A DNA stretch of 64,000 nucleotides from Juglans regia (GCF_001411555.2 NC_049910.1:35875250-35939249); one strand, 5' to 3'; positions 1-13,003 are shown, counted from the stretch's first letter. The notes: generated by a model from the sequence alone, not told the origin. Translations and numbers: made by a program.

Positions 1-161
1 AAAAACCCAAGTTCTTGTCACCAAGAAGTGCATCCTGTAGACCTTGTTGAACAAAGAAGTGCTTGCATCTTGACTCTCCATAGACCAAAATCATTTTTTC
101 TAGTAAACTTCTCAACATCAAACTTGGCTGCCCCCATAGAAACCTGGCTCTTGATGCCACT
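1..161 (-). mobile_element. Copia gag start and primer-binding region, fragment
   Basis: On the reverse strand the sequence next to the LTR carries a primer-binding site like TGGCATCAAGAGC (147-159), a variant of the initiator-Met tRNA site of copia elements. A gag ATG follows at 137, giving a start like MGAAKFDVEKF, typical of copia gag. The frame breaks within 35 codons. The rest of the element lies outside the window on this side; its second copy continues at 16804-18788. Confidence 0.75.
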
Positions 162-648
162 TGTTATATTTCAAAGATTACTTTGTAATCACAGTTGCAG
201 CTTGAATGCCAAGAATTGCCAAGAAGAGTACAGGAACTTATGAAAGCAATGTTAAAACAATGTAAAGAACACCAAGAGATTACATGGTTCGATCCTAGTG
301 ATCTACATCCACAGCAGGAACCATCTAAAAAGGTTTATTAAGGATAAAAATCACAAGTGCCAGATTACAAAAATCAACATCCCTCTCTTAGTTCACTCGA
401 TTCTTGAAGAAGAATTTGTCAACTCACAATCACGATCTCTCCTCTTTGTCTTTCCTCTTTGTGATTTTCTCTCAACCTTGCATTCACATGTGTTTACAAT
501 ACAATGCATATCACATATTTATAGTCCTCATTGGACTAATTATAACAAGAAACAGAAGCCTCTTCTCTGCCACCTCAGCATATCCTTGATGAGTTTTGAT
601 TTATTGACTACCAGCTTCTCTTGTGTATTGTATAAATGGTTGACATCA
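162..648 (-). mobile_element. Copia LTR (left copy)
   Basis: A 487-bp segment starting TGTTATATT and ending TTGACATCA, so it has the TG...CA ends of an LTR. It abuts the primer-binding site on the left, which makes it the 5' LTR of a reverse-strand copia. It is repeated at 18789-19275. It ends about 190 bp upstream of the legumin box of the neighbouring globulin gene, so it truncates that gene's distal promoter. Confidence 0.75.
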
Positions 649-837
649 CAATAGATTAAGTTAGGATTTCATTTTTGGTTTCTACACTATGCATTATACA
701 TATTTGATCATTTTAGAGTCATTGATATATTTCTAAGTCGGTATGAAAAACTCGTTATCCACACGAGTATTTCTTTCTTTCTCTGAACCCTCAAAGCCAC
801 CTGCCCTACAGAACCAAATGAGGTGTAAGAAACCAGG

Positions 838-866
838 AGGTGATAGCCATGCAAGGTGAAGAATGG
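838..866 (+). promoter_or_regulatory. Legumin box with RY motif
   Basis: The stretch around ATAGCCATGCAAGGTGAAGA matches the legumin box of 11S globulin promoters, whose core CATGCA (848-853) is the RY element bound by B3 factors of the ABI3/FUS3 type in seeds. It lies about 80 bp upstream of the TATA box and about 150 bp upstream of the ATG, the usual place. It remains readable although the gene is dead. Confidence 0.8.
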
Positions 867-928
867 CGAGAGATTTCTTACCCACCTTCTCATGTGTGTC
901 TCTCCCTAGCTCATCCACTTTTATCTCC

Positions 929-935
929 TATAAAT
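929..935 (+). promoter_or_regulatory. TATA box of the 11S globulin copy 1
   Basis: TATAAAT lies 64 bp upstream of the start codon and downstream of the legumin box, in the usual arrangement for seed storage protein genes. Confidence 0.7.
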
Positions 936-998
936 TTCCACCACTTCCCCTCATCAAGACCCAAAGCATCCATCCCCGGCCATCGATTAGACCTCACC

Positions 999-2869
999 AT
1001 GGCCAAGCCTCTCTTACTCATCTCTTTCTCTCTCTGCTTGCTTCTGCTCTTCAATGGCTGCCTAGCTCAAAGTAGTGGACGTCAACAACAAAGGTTTGGC
1101 CAGGGCCAAATTAATAGGCTTGATGCCCTCGAACCACTAACTGCATTGAGGCTGAAGCCGGAGTGATCGAGTCCTGGGACCCCAACCACCAGCAATTTCA
1201 GTGCGCCGGGGTGGCCGTCGTTCTGCGTACCATTGAGCCTAACAGCCTTATCTTGCCTCAATAAAACAACACTCCCCAACTCACGCATCTACATTCTCAA
1301 AGGTGAATGAATTCAGAAACTAGCAATGATATGCGATTTAATTAAAACAATGTGGTCGTGATTATTAATGCATGGTTATTTTCTGAGTGTACAAGTAGGG
1401 TACCGGGGTTCTATTTCCTGGGTGTCCTGAAACATTCGAAGAATCTCAACAAGGACAAGGACAAGGCCAGAGCCGTAGGTTCCAGCAAGACCGGCACAAG
1501 AAGATTCGACACTTCTGAGAGGGTGACATCCTTGCATTCCCTGCAGGAGTAGCCCATTGGTGCTACAACAACAGAGATAGCCCTGTCATTGCAGTCAGTC
1601 TCCTTGACACTAACAACAATGCCAATCAACTTGACCAGAACCTGAGAGTAAGATATTCACATTCCTCATAATACCATTTTCTGCAACTCATGTCGTAGTA
1701 ATGCATGCCTCAATTCCTTGTCTATCTCTATTAATTTACTTGAGGTCTTCAGTATTTTTTTTTCAAATTAAGTTTGCATGGATGTGCTAATTACTGTATT
1801 GCTTGGTATGCAGACAATAGAATTTCTACCTTGCTGGGAACCCTAACGATGAATTACGGCCACAAGGGCAGCAACAATATGAACAGCATCGCCGCCAGCA
1901 ACAACGGCGTGAAGGTGAGCGTGGGGAGCATGAACAAATGGGCTTAGGCAACAATGTATTCAATGGCTTTGATGTGGAGTTTTTGGCGACGCTTTCAACG
2001 TGGATGTTGAGACAGCAAGAAGACTTTAGGGGCGACAGCAAGAAGGGCATAGTGAAAGTGGAAGGCGAGCTGCAAGTGACCAGGCCGCGATGGTCAAGGG
2101 ATGAGCAGGAGCGTGAGGAGAGGCGAGAGAGAGAACGTGAGAGAGAGTGGGAACGCGAGCGCCAGCAGAGTCGACGTGGTGGACGTGATGACAATGGTCT
2201 TGAGGAGACCATCTACGTTGCGAGGCTTAGGGAGAACATCGGCGACCCTTCCCGCGCCGACATCTTCACAGAAGAAGCCGGTCGCATCAGCACTGTCAAC
2301 AGCCACAATCTCCCAGTCCTCCGATGTCTCCAACTCAGCGCCAAGAGGGGAGCTCTCTACAGGGTAATTGAGAAATGAACTCTGCTACTGTCAGTGATGA
2401 ATCCTGAAAATATATGTGTGTATATATGCAGGATGCTCTGTATGTTCCACACTAGAACCTGAATGTCCACACCGTGGTGTATGCCATAAGGGGTCGCGTG
2501 GAGTTTCAGGTGGTCGACAACTATGGTCAGACTGTGTTCGACAACGAACTCAGAGAGGGTCAGATCCTAACAATCCCGCAGAACTTTGATGTTGTAAAAT
2601 GAGCAAGAGACGAGGGTTTCGAGTGGGTTGCCTTCAAGACTAATGAGAACGCCATGATTAGTCCTCTTGCAGGAAGAACCTTAGCCATCAGGGCCTTGCC
2701 AGAGGAAGTGCTGGCAAATGCCTTCCAAATCTCGAAAGAGGAAGCAAGGAGGCTCAAATTTAAAGCCATCAGGGCCTTGCCAAAGGAAGTGTTGGCAAAT
2801 GCCTTCCAAATCTCGAAAGAGGAAGCAAGAAGGCTCAAATTTAACAGGCAGGATAGCACTTCAGCTCAC

Positions 2870-2900
<31 letters not shown>

Positions 2901-2929
2901 CTTCCTCTGAGGGGAGGGCTGCAGCTTAA
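999..2929 (+). pseudogene. 11S globulin (legumin-type seed storage protein) pseudogene, copy 1
   Basis: The product would be a cupin-fold hexameric seed storage globulin stored in protein bodies. Four exons are readable: 999-1302, 1399-1647, 1814-2363 and 2432-2929, with GT-AG introns, the classical 11S layout. Exon 1 begins [20 protein letters not shown], a clear signal peptide ending in CLA-QSS. A frameshift then gives a stop at 1163-1165, and further damage is visible: a stop in place of Tyr near 1261, another shift before intron 1, an out-of-frame exon 3 start, a one-base deletion near 1988, and in exon 4 a stop replacing Trp (about 2452) and one replacing Arg (about 2600). Exon 3 keeps the Arg/Glu-rich variable region of the acidic chain. 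The promoter looks intact, so transcription is possible but not a full protein. Family resemblance is to tree-nut 11S allergens. Confidence 0.9.
2684..2845 (+). repeat. 81-bp in-frame tandem repeat in the globulin last exon
   Basis: Two adjacent 81-bp units (2684-2764 and 2765-2845) each encode 27 residues beginning AIRALP and ending RRLKF. This is the C-terminal helix region of the basic chain, which is normally single. The copies differ at only a few bases. The same duplication is in the second globulin copy, so it predates the 8-kb duplication. It is followed by an Arg-Ser rich tail from repeated AGGTCA. Confidence 0.9.
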
Positions 2930-4219
2930 TGTCAAGATGTAATCTTAGTGCCATGCATGCTGCCCGTAGTTTTGATCTCGGTTGCTCGATCGGCTCTTAG
3001 CCTCGACAATAGGAAGATCAGAGTAAATAAAACCCTTAAAAATGGCATCGTATATGAAAATGTACAAGGAGTGGAGCCAAAGTTTGTAATATGTTGCAAC
3101 CTCTTTCTTTTAATATGCCTGCCTATTAATTTGCATGTCTGTTCAAGATTTTGATATATGAAATGCCATCTTATCATTTTTATTTATATAAATCATATTG
3201 AATGGCCAATCTTATCACAGTCTTTGTTGGTAAAATGTCTCAGTCAATTGTCCATATTGTAGCAGTAGTTTTTGTCTCACATGCTTTGGTAACTTCCAGA
3301 TAAGGGACCAATTCGCTGAGTACAGCTTATGAGAGTCTAGTAATCTGTTCACAATTTCTATTTTGTAGTCTGATTTAACTTCAGAATGAATTTCTAACCG
3401 TCAGTCTTTCCCATTTTCTATTGCCTTCATCGTCTGGAAAAGAACTCCTTATGGGACACATCCCATCCGACCAGTTATATTCCAAATCATTATAATTTAT
3501 CACCCAAAACCAAAAAGGAAAAGGAAAAGTCATCAAAAAGAGGTTCTAAGAACAAAGTAATTGCGAGCTTAACTGGGTTTTCTTAGGCCAGATATTATCA
3601 GTATTGGTCAAGTACCTTATCAGTGATCAGTTGAAGTTCCTCAGTGCCTACATATTCATTCAATTCCAAGATGACTTTTAACTTATGCAGAGTCTTTCTC
3701 CCAGCCATATGTCAGGAAAATCTATATTAGGGAACAGTACAAGGAGCACATGACCTTGTTGCTCATTACCTGAACAGGGGTGAAGGCTTCTTGTTTATAG
3801 AGAAATAGTTGGGTATATTAGAAGATAATATTTTGTAACTAAATTAGCATTATACAATAAATAGAACCTTCCTTAGTGTCAATACTAACATTTTGATTTC
3901 CTCTGTTTTTTGAAAGATATCATTATATGTGAGCCTGCAAATCAAATTCTTTTAGATATCTATCACATTCATAAGTGATGGAAACAGCAGTATATACTTA
4001 GTTAGGATTTATCGAAAACACTTTTCTTAATGAAAAATTATATACCATCCATTAGTTAGATGGTACATTTCCCGTAACAGACAACAAACCCTAAACCTGA
4101 CCCTTGATACAGACACAGCTTTCTCATACCACAAATAGGTGAATCACTAGATATCAAACGCATTCGGACATGAAACTCGACACAACAGTTGCAAAAGGAC
4201 ATAAAAAAAGAAGTCTAGA
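2930..4219. other. Intergenic spacer between globulin and reductase
   Basis: Holds the globulin 3' flank, including AATAAA at 3026-3031 as a plausible polyadenylation signal, then AT-rich sequence with no supported gene. The two genes are convergent, so the right side should contain the reductase 3' UTR. Confidence 0.6.
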
Positions 4220-6547
<2,328 letters not shown>

Positions 6548-6553
6548 TCTCAA

Positions 6554-6584
<31 letters not shown>

Positions 6585-7539
6585 GTGTATTTGTTTCTGT
6601 TTTCCAGTTTCTCTTGCTGTTACTTTCCTCTTTATCGGCCTTAGAACAACACTATCAGTACGTGTGGCTATTATCAGTTTCTGGGCTGAACATATTAAAC
6701 GTGGCATAAATATGGTCTTTTTACAGCCGTTTGTTATTTCAACGGATAAAACTAAAAGACATTATATAAAATAAATTTATAAATTAATATAATTTGATAA
6801 AATTTATTAAATTTATTTTATAATAAAAATAATTTTATAATTTAATATATCACATCAAAACAAATTAATTTATAAATTTATTTTTATAGTCTAAAATATT
6901 TTTCTATCAATAATTCTATCCCAAACGATACTTTTTCTGTGGCCATTATTATTCTATTTCTTTTTACCAAATATAACTATTTTATTTTATTTTATTTTTT
7001 TGTGAATAAACAGTACATAAAAAGGTTACACATCCTCCACACTCCACATTTGAGTGATTATACTTCCAGTAAGTTAGTAACCGTTAAAAACGTGCTCTTC
7101 CTCACGCACGCAATGACGTCAGTTTTAAATGTTTTATTGACCGAAATATGAAAACGGAATACACGATTTCGACAGTCTTTCCTCATTTATGCACGTTTGA
7201 ATTGAAGCTCCAGCAGTTGTGTATTATAATAGAGGCAAGTGATTTTAGAAGATACTGATTTGAGAGCATAAAAGAAGATAAGGAACAGTCTTATAGAATC
7301 AGATATTGCACTTCAAAGTAAGCTTGGCAATGGCAAGGCAAGGCAAGCCACAACATCCAGTATAAGCATCCAGAACAGATACATGAAGAAGATTGACTCA
7401 TTCCTTCTCTCACTTTCGATTCATTGCCGGCCACATCAAATGATTCGGAAACAAAGACTAGATTGCTCTCTTTGGCACACCGGCTCATGAATATGCCAAC
7501 CTTCCATAGCTAACTAATAATTCTGTAAAGTAAAATCAC
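6548..7539. other. Reductase upstream region, shared spacer
   Basis: Contains the (CT)n tract at 6553-6580 immediately upstream of the reductase ATG, then AT-rich spacer with a recognisable block around ACGCACGCAATGACGTCAG (about 7100-7120). The same spacer recurs at 25174-26165, 34643-36314 plus 40819-41100, and 49465-51040, showing that it belonged to an ancestral repeated unit. No gene seen. Confidence 0.75.
6553..6580. repeat. (CT)n microsatellite in reductase 5' leader
   Basis: About 14 CT units directly upstream of the reductase start. Read on the coding strand it is a GA-rich leader, common in plant 5' UTRs. Longer in the orphan copy at 34650-34682. Confidence 0.95.
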
Positions 7540-7993
7540 TAATGTTTTGAATACCGTACCAGATGGCGTACCGGTCAAGACACTGAAACGAAATATTTCG
7601 GTACCGGTACCGTTTCGTGTACCGTTTCGGGATAGTCGATATATGAATAAATTATATATATAAATATATATAACAATTATATTCTAAAATAATAGTTTAT
7701 ATATGAATAAATTATATATAAATACATACATACATATAAATTATAAATAGTCTAATCTAAATTGGGGGTCAAAAAATAAACTTGTAGTTTGAAAAAACGA
7801 AAAAAAAAAAAAAGCACAGGCCGAAATATCGGCCGGTACCGGCCGAAATATAGGCCGGTACAGGCCGAAATTTAGGCCGAAACGGCCGGTATTTTGGCCG
7901 GTACGGTATATATCTAGTACCTGTACCGGCCGGACGGCCGAAACGAAAAATTTCGGCCGTACCGGCCGGTACGGTACGAAATTAAAAACATTG
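7540..7993. mobile_element. hAT-like MITE with GGCCGGTACC repeats, copy 1
   Basis: Imperfect terminal inverted repeats: TAATGTTTTGAATACCGTACC on the left against CAATGTTTTTAATTTCGTACC read from the right end. The right half is packed with short palindromic GGCCGGTACCGGCC-type units. The left flank carries AAAATCAC (7532-7539), which in the second copy is repeated after the right end as an 8-bp target duplication, the hAT signature. In this copy the right duplication is missing because the 8-kb duplication stops here. Confidence 0.75.
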
Positions 7994-8694
7994 CTAGGAA
8001 GTCCCATACTTGGGTAGCAGTTTTGCTGTTATGGGTTATTGTCTGTAGTCTACGATGACTCTCTGCTGATGATAGCATGAAAGATTGTTGCTGCTAGTAC
8101 TGCAATCCTTTTGTTTATGGCCTATGTACCCAAAGATAAAGCACAGTAAACTTTTCTCAATATTCAAGAGTCGGAATAACATGATCACCTTTGTGCAGTT
8201 TGGTTGGTGAAACCTAATGATGGTCATTCTTTCAGAAATGTTTCAATTTGTTGATCTTGAAGATGGAAATGTTTGAGAAGGTTTTCTTGCAAGTTCATGG
8301 TTTCTTCTTGAATTTTATTTTATTTTTACATTTCTCAATTTGACAGTAAAAACCACAAATAGCTGATTTCTGGGATTATAAAGTTGCCATTTTAAGTAAT
8401 ATTGAGTTAACTGGTTTCTGGATAGCGTGGTACGAAGCAGATTTACTAAATCATATAGCATCGTAGTTATTTGTATTCGAAAACAACTTTTGACTTTCAG
8501 ATTTATTGTGGGTAAAATTCGGAGGCTGAATATAGATCTTGTTGATTCACTAGATGCACTATTTTGCCATTACTTTGTTTTGTCCATGTCAATAAGGAAT
8601 CTTCTTTCTACGTAAGAGCTTGTAGTTCCATGTTTTGATTCTTTCATTCAGTTGGCTGCATCCTCTGTGCTGATTCAGATGTTTTTTATGTTAG
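7994..8694 (+). other. Probable intron sequence 5' of the TRM11-like exon
   Basis: Begins abruptly at the MITE end. It ends in a TTAG acceptor at 8691-8694 feeding the methyltransferase exon. I see no further coding exon of that gene in it; the upstream exons are not in the window. Confidence 0.5.
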
Positions 8695-9252
8695 ATATTT
8701 GATGCGATAATCTGTGACCCTCCTTATGGAGTTCGTGCTGGGGGACGTAAATCTGGTGGCCGAAAGCTGCTGAAGGGGACCGTGGACCCTTATACAGTTC
8801 CTGATGACAAGAGGACAGACCACATACCATCCACTGCAGCTTACAGCTTAGTTGAGTGTGTCCACGATTTGCTTGACCTTGCTGCTAGGTTGATTGTAAT
8901 GGGTGGCAGGCTTGTTTTCTTTTACCCTGTATTAAGAGAAGATGATTATGTAGAAGATCACCATTACCCAGAGCACCCGTGTTTCAAACTGATTGCTGCC
9001 TCCGAGCAGATACTTAGCTCACGCTACAGCCGAGTATTACTGACCATGGTGAAGATAGGTCCCTACACTGAGGAAATTGCAGAGGCAGCTCAGCTGAAAC
9101 ATATAGAGTTCAGGGAGAATCATCTGAAGTGGTTAGAAGATGGTAATCTTCACTCTGCAGTTTTTAGTCCAGCTGATCCTCAGATAGCTGCAGCTGGTGA
9201 TTCTAGTTTGAGTAGAGAACCAAAGCCAAAATATAGAGGAAAATACGTTTAG
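8695..9252 (+). pseudogene. TRM11-like tRNA (guanine-N2-)-methyltransferase, 3' exon only
   Basis: The product family methylates N2 of guanosine 10 in tRNA with S-adenosylmethionine, working in the cytosol with a TRM112-type partner. This 558-bp exon opens in phase 0 after an AG acceptor and encodes 185 residues. It starts IFDAIICDPPYGVRAGGRK, containing the class I methyltransferase motif IV (DPPYG) that contacts the target amino group, followed by LIVMGGRLVFFYPV and the C-terminal region ending in KYRGKYV and TAG. No damage is visible in the exon. The THUMP domain and the SAM-binding N-terminal half are absent, because the sequence upstream is cut by the duplication edge at 7993. It may be a 5'-truncated remnant, or the 3' end of a real gene if the assembly is wrong here. 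Confidence 0.8.
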
Positions 9253-9337
9253 ACTTGAAAGTAGCTGCTTTTGTAGGCTTTTTAGCTTTGGCAATTATGC
9301 CTGTAGGTGACATTTTTATAGTCACCATATATCCCTC

Positions 9338-9371
<34 letters not shown>

Positions 9372-9508
9372 ATTTGACCTTGGTTTTCTTATTTTTAGTG
9401 TTATGCTAATGGGACAGCTTCATATTGCCCCCACTAATTTTTAGGCAGCTACCTTTCTTATTTATTTATTGTCTCGAAGGTATGAATCTGCATCACTCAA
9501 AATGGGAT

Positions 9509-9539
<31 letters not shown>

Positions 9540-11572
9540 AATATATAGCACTGCTATTCGAGAGTCTCTACACCAGACACTTTTATGTGACATAATTTGA
9601 ATTAGAGAAGATAAATTTAAAAATTTAAATCTTACAGATAAGATAATATATATATATATATATAACTCATCAGAATCTAATTTCTTATTAGAAAGGCATT
9701 TTCCTAGTTATAAATTTATAATATATATTAGTTTCCAATATTATATTTATAAAATTTGAAAACTAATTTCTTTTATTAAAAAAATTAAAATTTCCGGAGT
9801 GGGTGAGAAAGGATTGGGGATAAGAGTAAGATAAGTGATGAAGAGAGGGGAGAGCTAGGCCCTATCTTTAACTACTACTTAATAGTTAATTTTTCTCAAA
9901 AAATCCAACTTTTATTTTAAGGAGCCTGATTTTGCTGTCAATGAATATTAATTTACATTTCAGTTTTAGGAAATTCAAAGGTAATAATCATAGGAACCCA
10001 TTTCATAGATATTTGATTTTTTTTTTTTTTTTTTATTGGTTTTGGGTTTGGTGCCATATTGGTCTATGACATATTGGTGTACATTAGTACTGATGATTAT
10101 GTTTTTGCTATAATAAACCTGCTCATCAAACTCATAATTAGGCATAAATAATAATCTTATGAAAAATAATACAACAAAGAGATTATATTAATAGATATTA
10201 TTTTAATAATTTAACCAAGTTTTTAGAATCCCATGGCAACTGAATTATGCAAAATAACCAAAATGTCATCTCTAGCCAAAATTTAATTATACATAACTTG
10301 TTGCCAATGCTCTAATTAAGAGAGGAATTTTCACTCACTTATAGGAAGTTGACACGTCATGATGAGTTTCTTGTTGAATTGAGAAAATATCATGAAACAG
10401 TTCCCAATCAAGCAGGACAATGTACATGGGTCTTTTTCTTCTTTTTTTTTTTTTTTAATGGCGTCACCTCCATTTATTCATAAATAATCCTAATTAAGGT
10501 AGAAGAATAACCATGAACAGTAAGATGAAATGAGACGAGAATAACTCAAACTTAAAAAGTAAAATGAGATGAAAATTTTATGAATAGTAGTAAGATAGTT
10601 TGAATTATTGTTTTATGGAGTTTTGAAAAAGACGAGAGAAAATTTTAAATAAAAATATTATAAAGTTAACATATTGTTAGAATATAATTTTTTAATATTA
10701 TTTTTATTTAAAAATTTGAAAAGGTTGAATTGTTTTCTGTTTTTTGTTTTGAAAGTTTAAAAAAATTGTAATGATTAATTCTAAAAAATTATAATGATTA
10801 GTTTGAAAAATATTTATATTTTAATGATATTTAAAAAGAAGATGAATTGAAAATTTTGGAATGAAAATTTTTTCCAAACAAACCCTAAGTACTTGTCACA
10901 TGGGCAAACTTTAGAGATTGGTTGAGGATTTATTTCTTATACAGAACATAGATGAAATTGAAAATTTAGATAGAGAAATTAAAAGAAAAACATATATATA
11001 TATATATATATATATATTAGCTTTAAATGGTATTATTGCTTTGGAAACCGAAGCCTAAGAGCTTTGGCACGGAAAGGTTTCATAGTTGAATTGATTGCAG
11101 TTATTAAATATTAATTGGCAGTGGAAAAATCTGTTATTGTTTTGGAAATTCAATGAAGACCGACTTATATGCAGAGAGGCTGGCTGGCTGGCTAGTTTTT
11201 TTCGGAGATTCTCGCCATGTCATAAATACATATATACCCCTCTTTCTCTCATATCTCATTCTTTCCTTTTAAAATCTCTTCTCCCTTCTTTATTCCTTTT
11301 TTACTTCTCCTCCCTCCTCTCTCTTTGATAGCTGCCGCTAAGATACTCATGATGATCTTCATATTCACCTCAAATCTCTTCGTAGCTCTCTCTTAATTTC
11401 TTCTTCTTCTTCCACTTCTTCTAAGAATACCAACAGTTGCAACCTCTTTTCTGTTCTTTTTTCTTTGGTAATTAATACCCATCTGATCTCCATAAGTACC
11501 CCCTCCTTCTTCCAATATATCTGATCTTAGAGTAGTACTGATTCTTGTTTTGTTTTTGTTTTTCTTTCCCGA
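9253..11572. other. AT-rich intergenic region
   Basis: Holds the TRM11-like 3' flank, a (GA)n tract at 9341-9369, (AT)n tracts near 9511-9548, 9645-9662 and 10989-11016, and a MITE-like segment at about 10500-10890 rich in GAGATGA and AT. The last 350 bases (11220-11572) are pyrimidine-rich and probably the promoter and 5' UTR of the zinc-finger gene, with a TATA-like ATATATAC near 11229. No other gene supported. Confidence 0.7.
9341..9369. repeat. (GA)n microsatellite
   Basis: A 29-base uninterrupted GA tract in the 3' flank of the methyltransferase exon. Confidence 0.95.
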
Positions 11573-13003
11573 ATGGATATTGATGGACAGGAAAACCAGT
11601 TTGAAGGAGAGAATCACGTACCTATTGAAGAGATGGAGAAGTTGAAGGAGCTCACTTTTTGGGGAACGATATTGGATAACGATGATGATCAAGATGGAAA
11701 GCCAAAGGCCATAAAAGAAAGCCGTCAAGATACTGATCATCATCTAGACCTTCGTATCTGTGACCTTTGTGGCAAAACATTCAGTGGTGGAAAGGCTTTG
11801 GGAGGTCACAGAAGATCACACTTTCAGACTAAGAAAGCTGTGGGGTTCTCAAAGAACATCAAGAAAAGAGACGTAGCAGGTGCTGATTTGAGAATGGATT
11901 ATGAAATGATAAATGGTAATCGATGCCGCATATGCAACAAGGATTTTCCATCAATGCAATCGTTGTTCGGGCACATGAGGTCTCATCCTGAAAGGAGTTG
12001 GAGGGGGATTCAGCCTCCTATACTTCCGTCAAGAAGAAACAGTATTTCTAGCTCAAGCACATCAGATTCTGTGGATGATGATCACAATATAACTTCTACA
12101 GATAAACGTATGGCACCCAATGTTGATCTCTTGAAGTCTCTGTCCAACTGGTCTCAGACTGAGAGAAGAGGGCGGGGAAACATTGGTAGCGCTTGGGCTG
12201 CTGAGATTATCATGTCTTTTTCTAGAGAAAAAGATTCACCTATTCCCAAACATTCAGTCTCGTGCATGGATCAAAGAGTTGATCCTTCTGCAGTAGTAGT
12301 ACTAGAGGAACGAAGGATGAAGAAACTTAAGACAGTCTCGTGCACGGATCAAAGAGTTGATCCTTCTGCAGTGGTAGAGGAACAAAGGATGACGAATCTT
12401 AAGATCCATGGAAGTGGTACTTCCGGCAGAAAGGAAGATGAAGAGAAGAAGATTGCTGAAGGTGGGATGCCAGATAAACCCTCTAAAGATAGGTATCAGA
12501 TTGGTCAAAAGAAGATGAACAAGAAGAAAATCTTGAAGTGTTGGGAAGAGACGTTGATGAGGAATTCAGACATGGAGGAAGACGTTGATCATGACTTGAT
12601 TGATAGAACTCAGAAGGCCGTGCCATACTCATGTTATGAATGCAGTGATTGTGGTAAATCCTTCCCCACTTTTCAAGCCTTGGGTGGTCACAGATCCAGC
12701 CACAACAAAGATAAGATGCAAAAATCAAATGCATCATCACATGAAGCTGCTCCAGCTAGGGATCAGGAGAAAACCAGTGCCAATATTAATCATAGATCAT
12801 GGCCGTATCGGGCAGGAGGAGTTGCCGAAACTCCATTGAATAAAGGAGCATCACCAGCAGAAGCCAAGAGTACCCAGTCTGCTGCAAAAATAGCATCCCC
12901 AAAAGAAGCCAGTACTAGTACTGATCAGAGTGGTGTGAGAAGATTAACAATGGGTTTTGATCTTAATAAACCTCATTTTATGGAGGATCTTGAAGATGTT
13001 TGA
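11573..13003 (+). CDS. C2H2 zinc-finger transcription factor with EAR motif (ZAT-like)
   Basis: An intronless gene of 476 codons. Three plant-type C2H2 fingers are present: residues 63-83 (CDLCGKTFSGGKALGGHRRSH split across the KALGGH core), 118-138 (CRIC...SLFGHMRSH, with the QALGGH core diverged to QSLFGH) and 357-377 (CSDC...QALGGHRSSH). The C-terminus holds DLNKP at 463-467, a DLNxxP EAR motif that recruits TOPLESS-type corepressors. This architecture fits nuclear transcriptional repressors of the ZAT1/4/9 group. Acidic residues occur near residues 35-41 and basic clusters at 86-99 and 313-322. Residues about 228-277 contain a 26-codon tandem repeat. The start ATG at 11573 follows a pyrimidine-rich leader; the stop at 13001-13003 lies just after the EAR region. 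No frame damage. Exact subgroup uncertain. Confidence 0.9.
   Translation: MDIDGQENQFEGENHVPIEEMEKLKELTFWGTILDNDDDQDGKPKAIKESRQDTDHHLDLRICDLCGKTFSGGKALGGHRRSHFQTKKAVGFSKNIKKRDVAGADLRMDYEMINGNRCRICNKDFPSMQSLFGHMRSHPERSWRGIQPPILPSRRNSISSSSTSDSVDDDHNITSTDKRMAPNVDLLKSLSNWSQTERRGRGNIGSAWAAEIIMSFSREKDSPIPKHSVSCMDQRVDPSAVVVLEERRMKKLKTVSCTDQRVDPSAVVEEQRMTNLKIHGSGTSGRKEDEEKKIAEGGMPDKPSKDRYQIGQKKMNKKKILKCWEETLMRNSDMEEDVDHDLIDRTQKAVPYSCYECSDCGKSFPTFQALGGHRSSHNKDKMQKSNASSHEAAPARDQEKTSANINHRSWPYRAGGVAETPLNKGASPAEAKSTQSAAKIASPKEASTSTDQSGVRRLTMGFDLNKPHFMEDLEDV
12255..12404 (+). repeat. 78-bp tandem repeat inside the zinc-finger gene
   Basis: Units at 12255-12332 and 12333-12404 encode near-identical segments containing DQRVDPSAVV. 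The second unit has lost two codons. The frame is preserved, so the linker between fingers 2 and 3 has simply grown. Confidence 0.85.

Noticed and set aside
840..998. Upstream in-frame ATG at 840 before the globulin start
   Set aside because: It lies in the legumin box; the conserved signal peptide begins at 999 after the TATA box, so 999 is the start.
7560..7990. GGCCGGTACC repeats as a CRISPR-like or satellite array
   Set aside because: Units are irregular, no spacers exist, and inverted ends with an 8-bp target duplication in the second copy make it a MITE.
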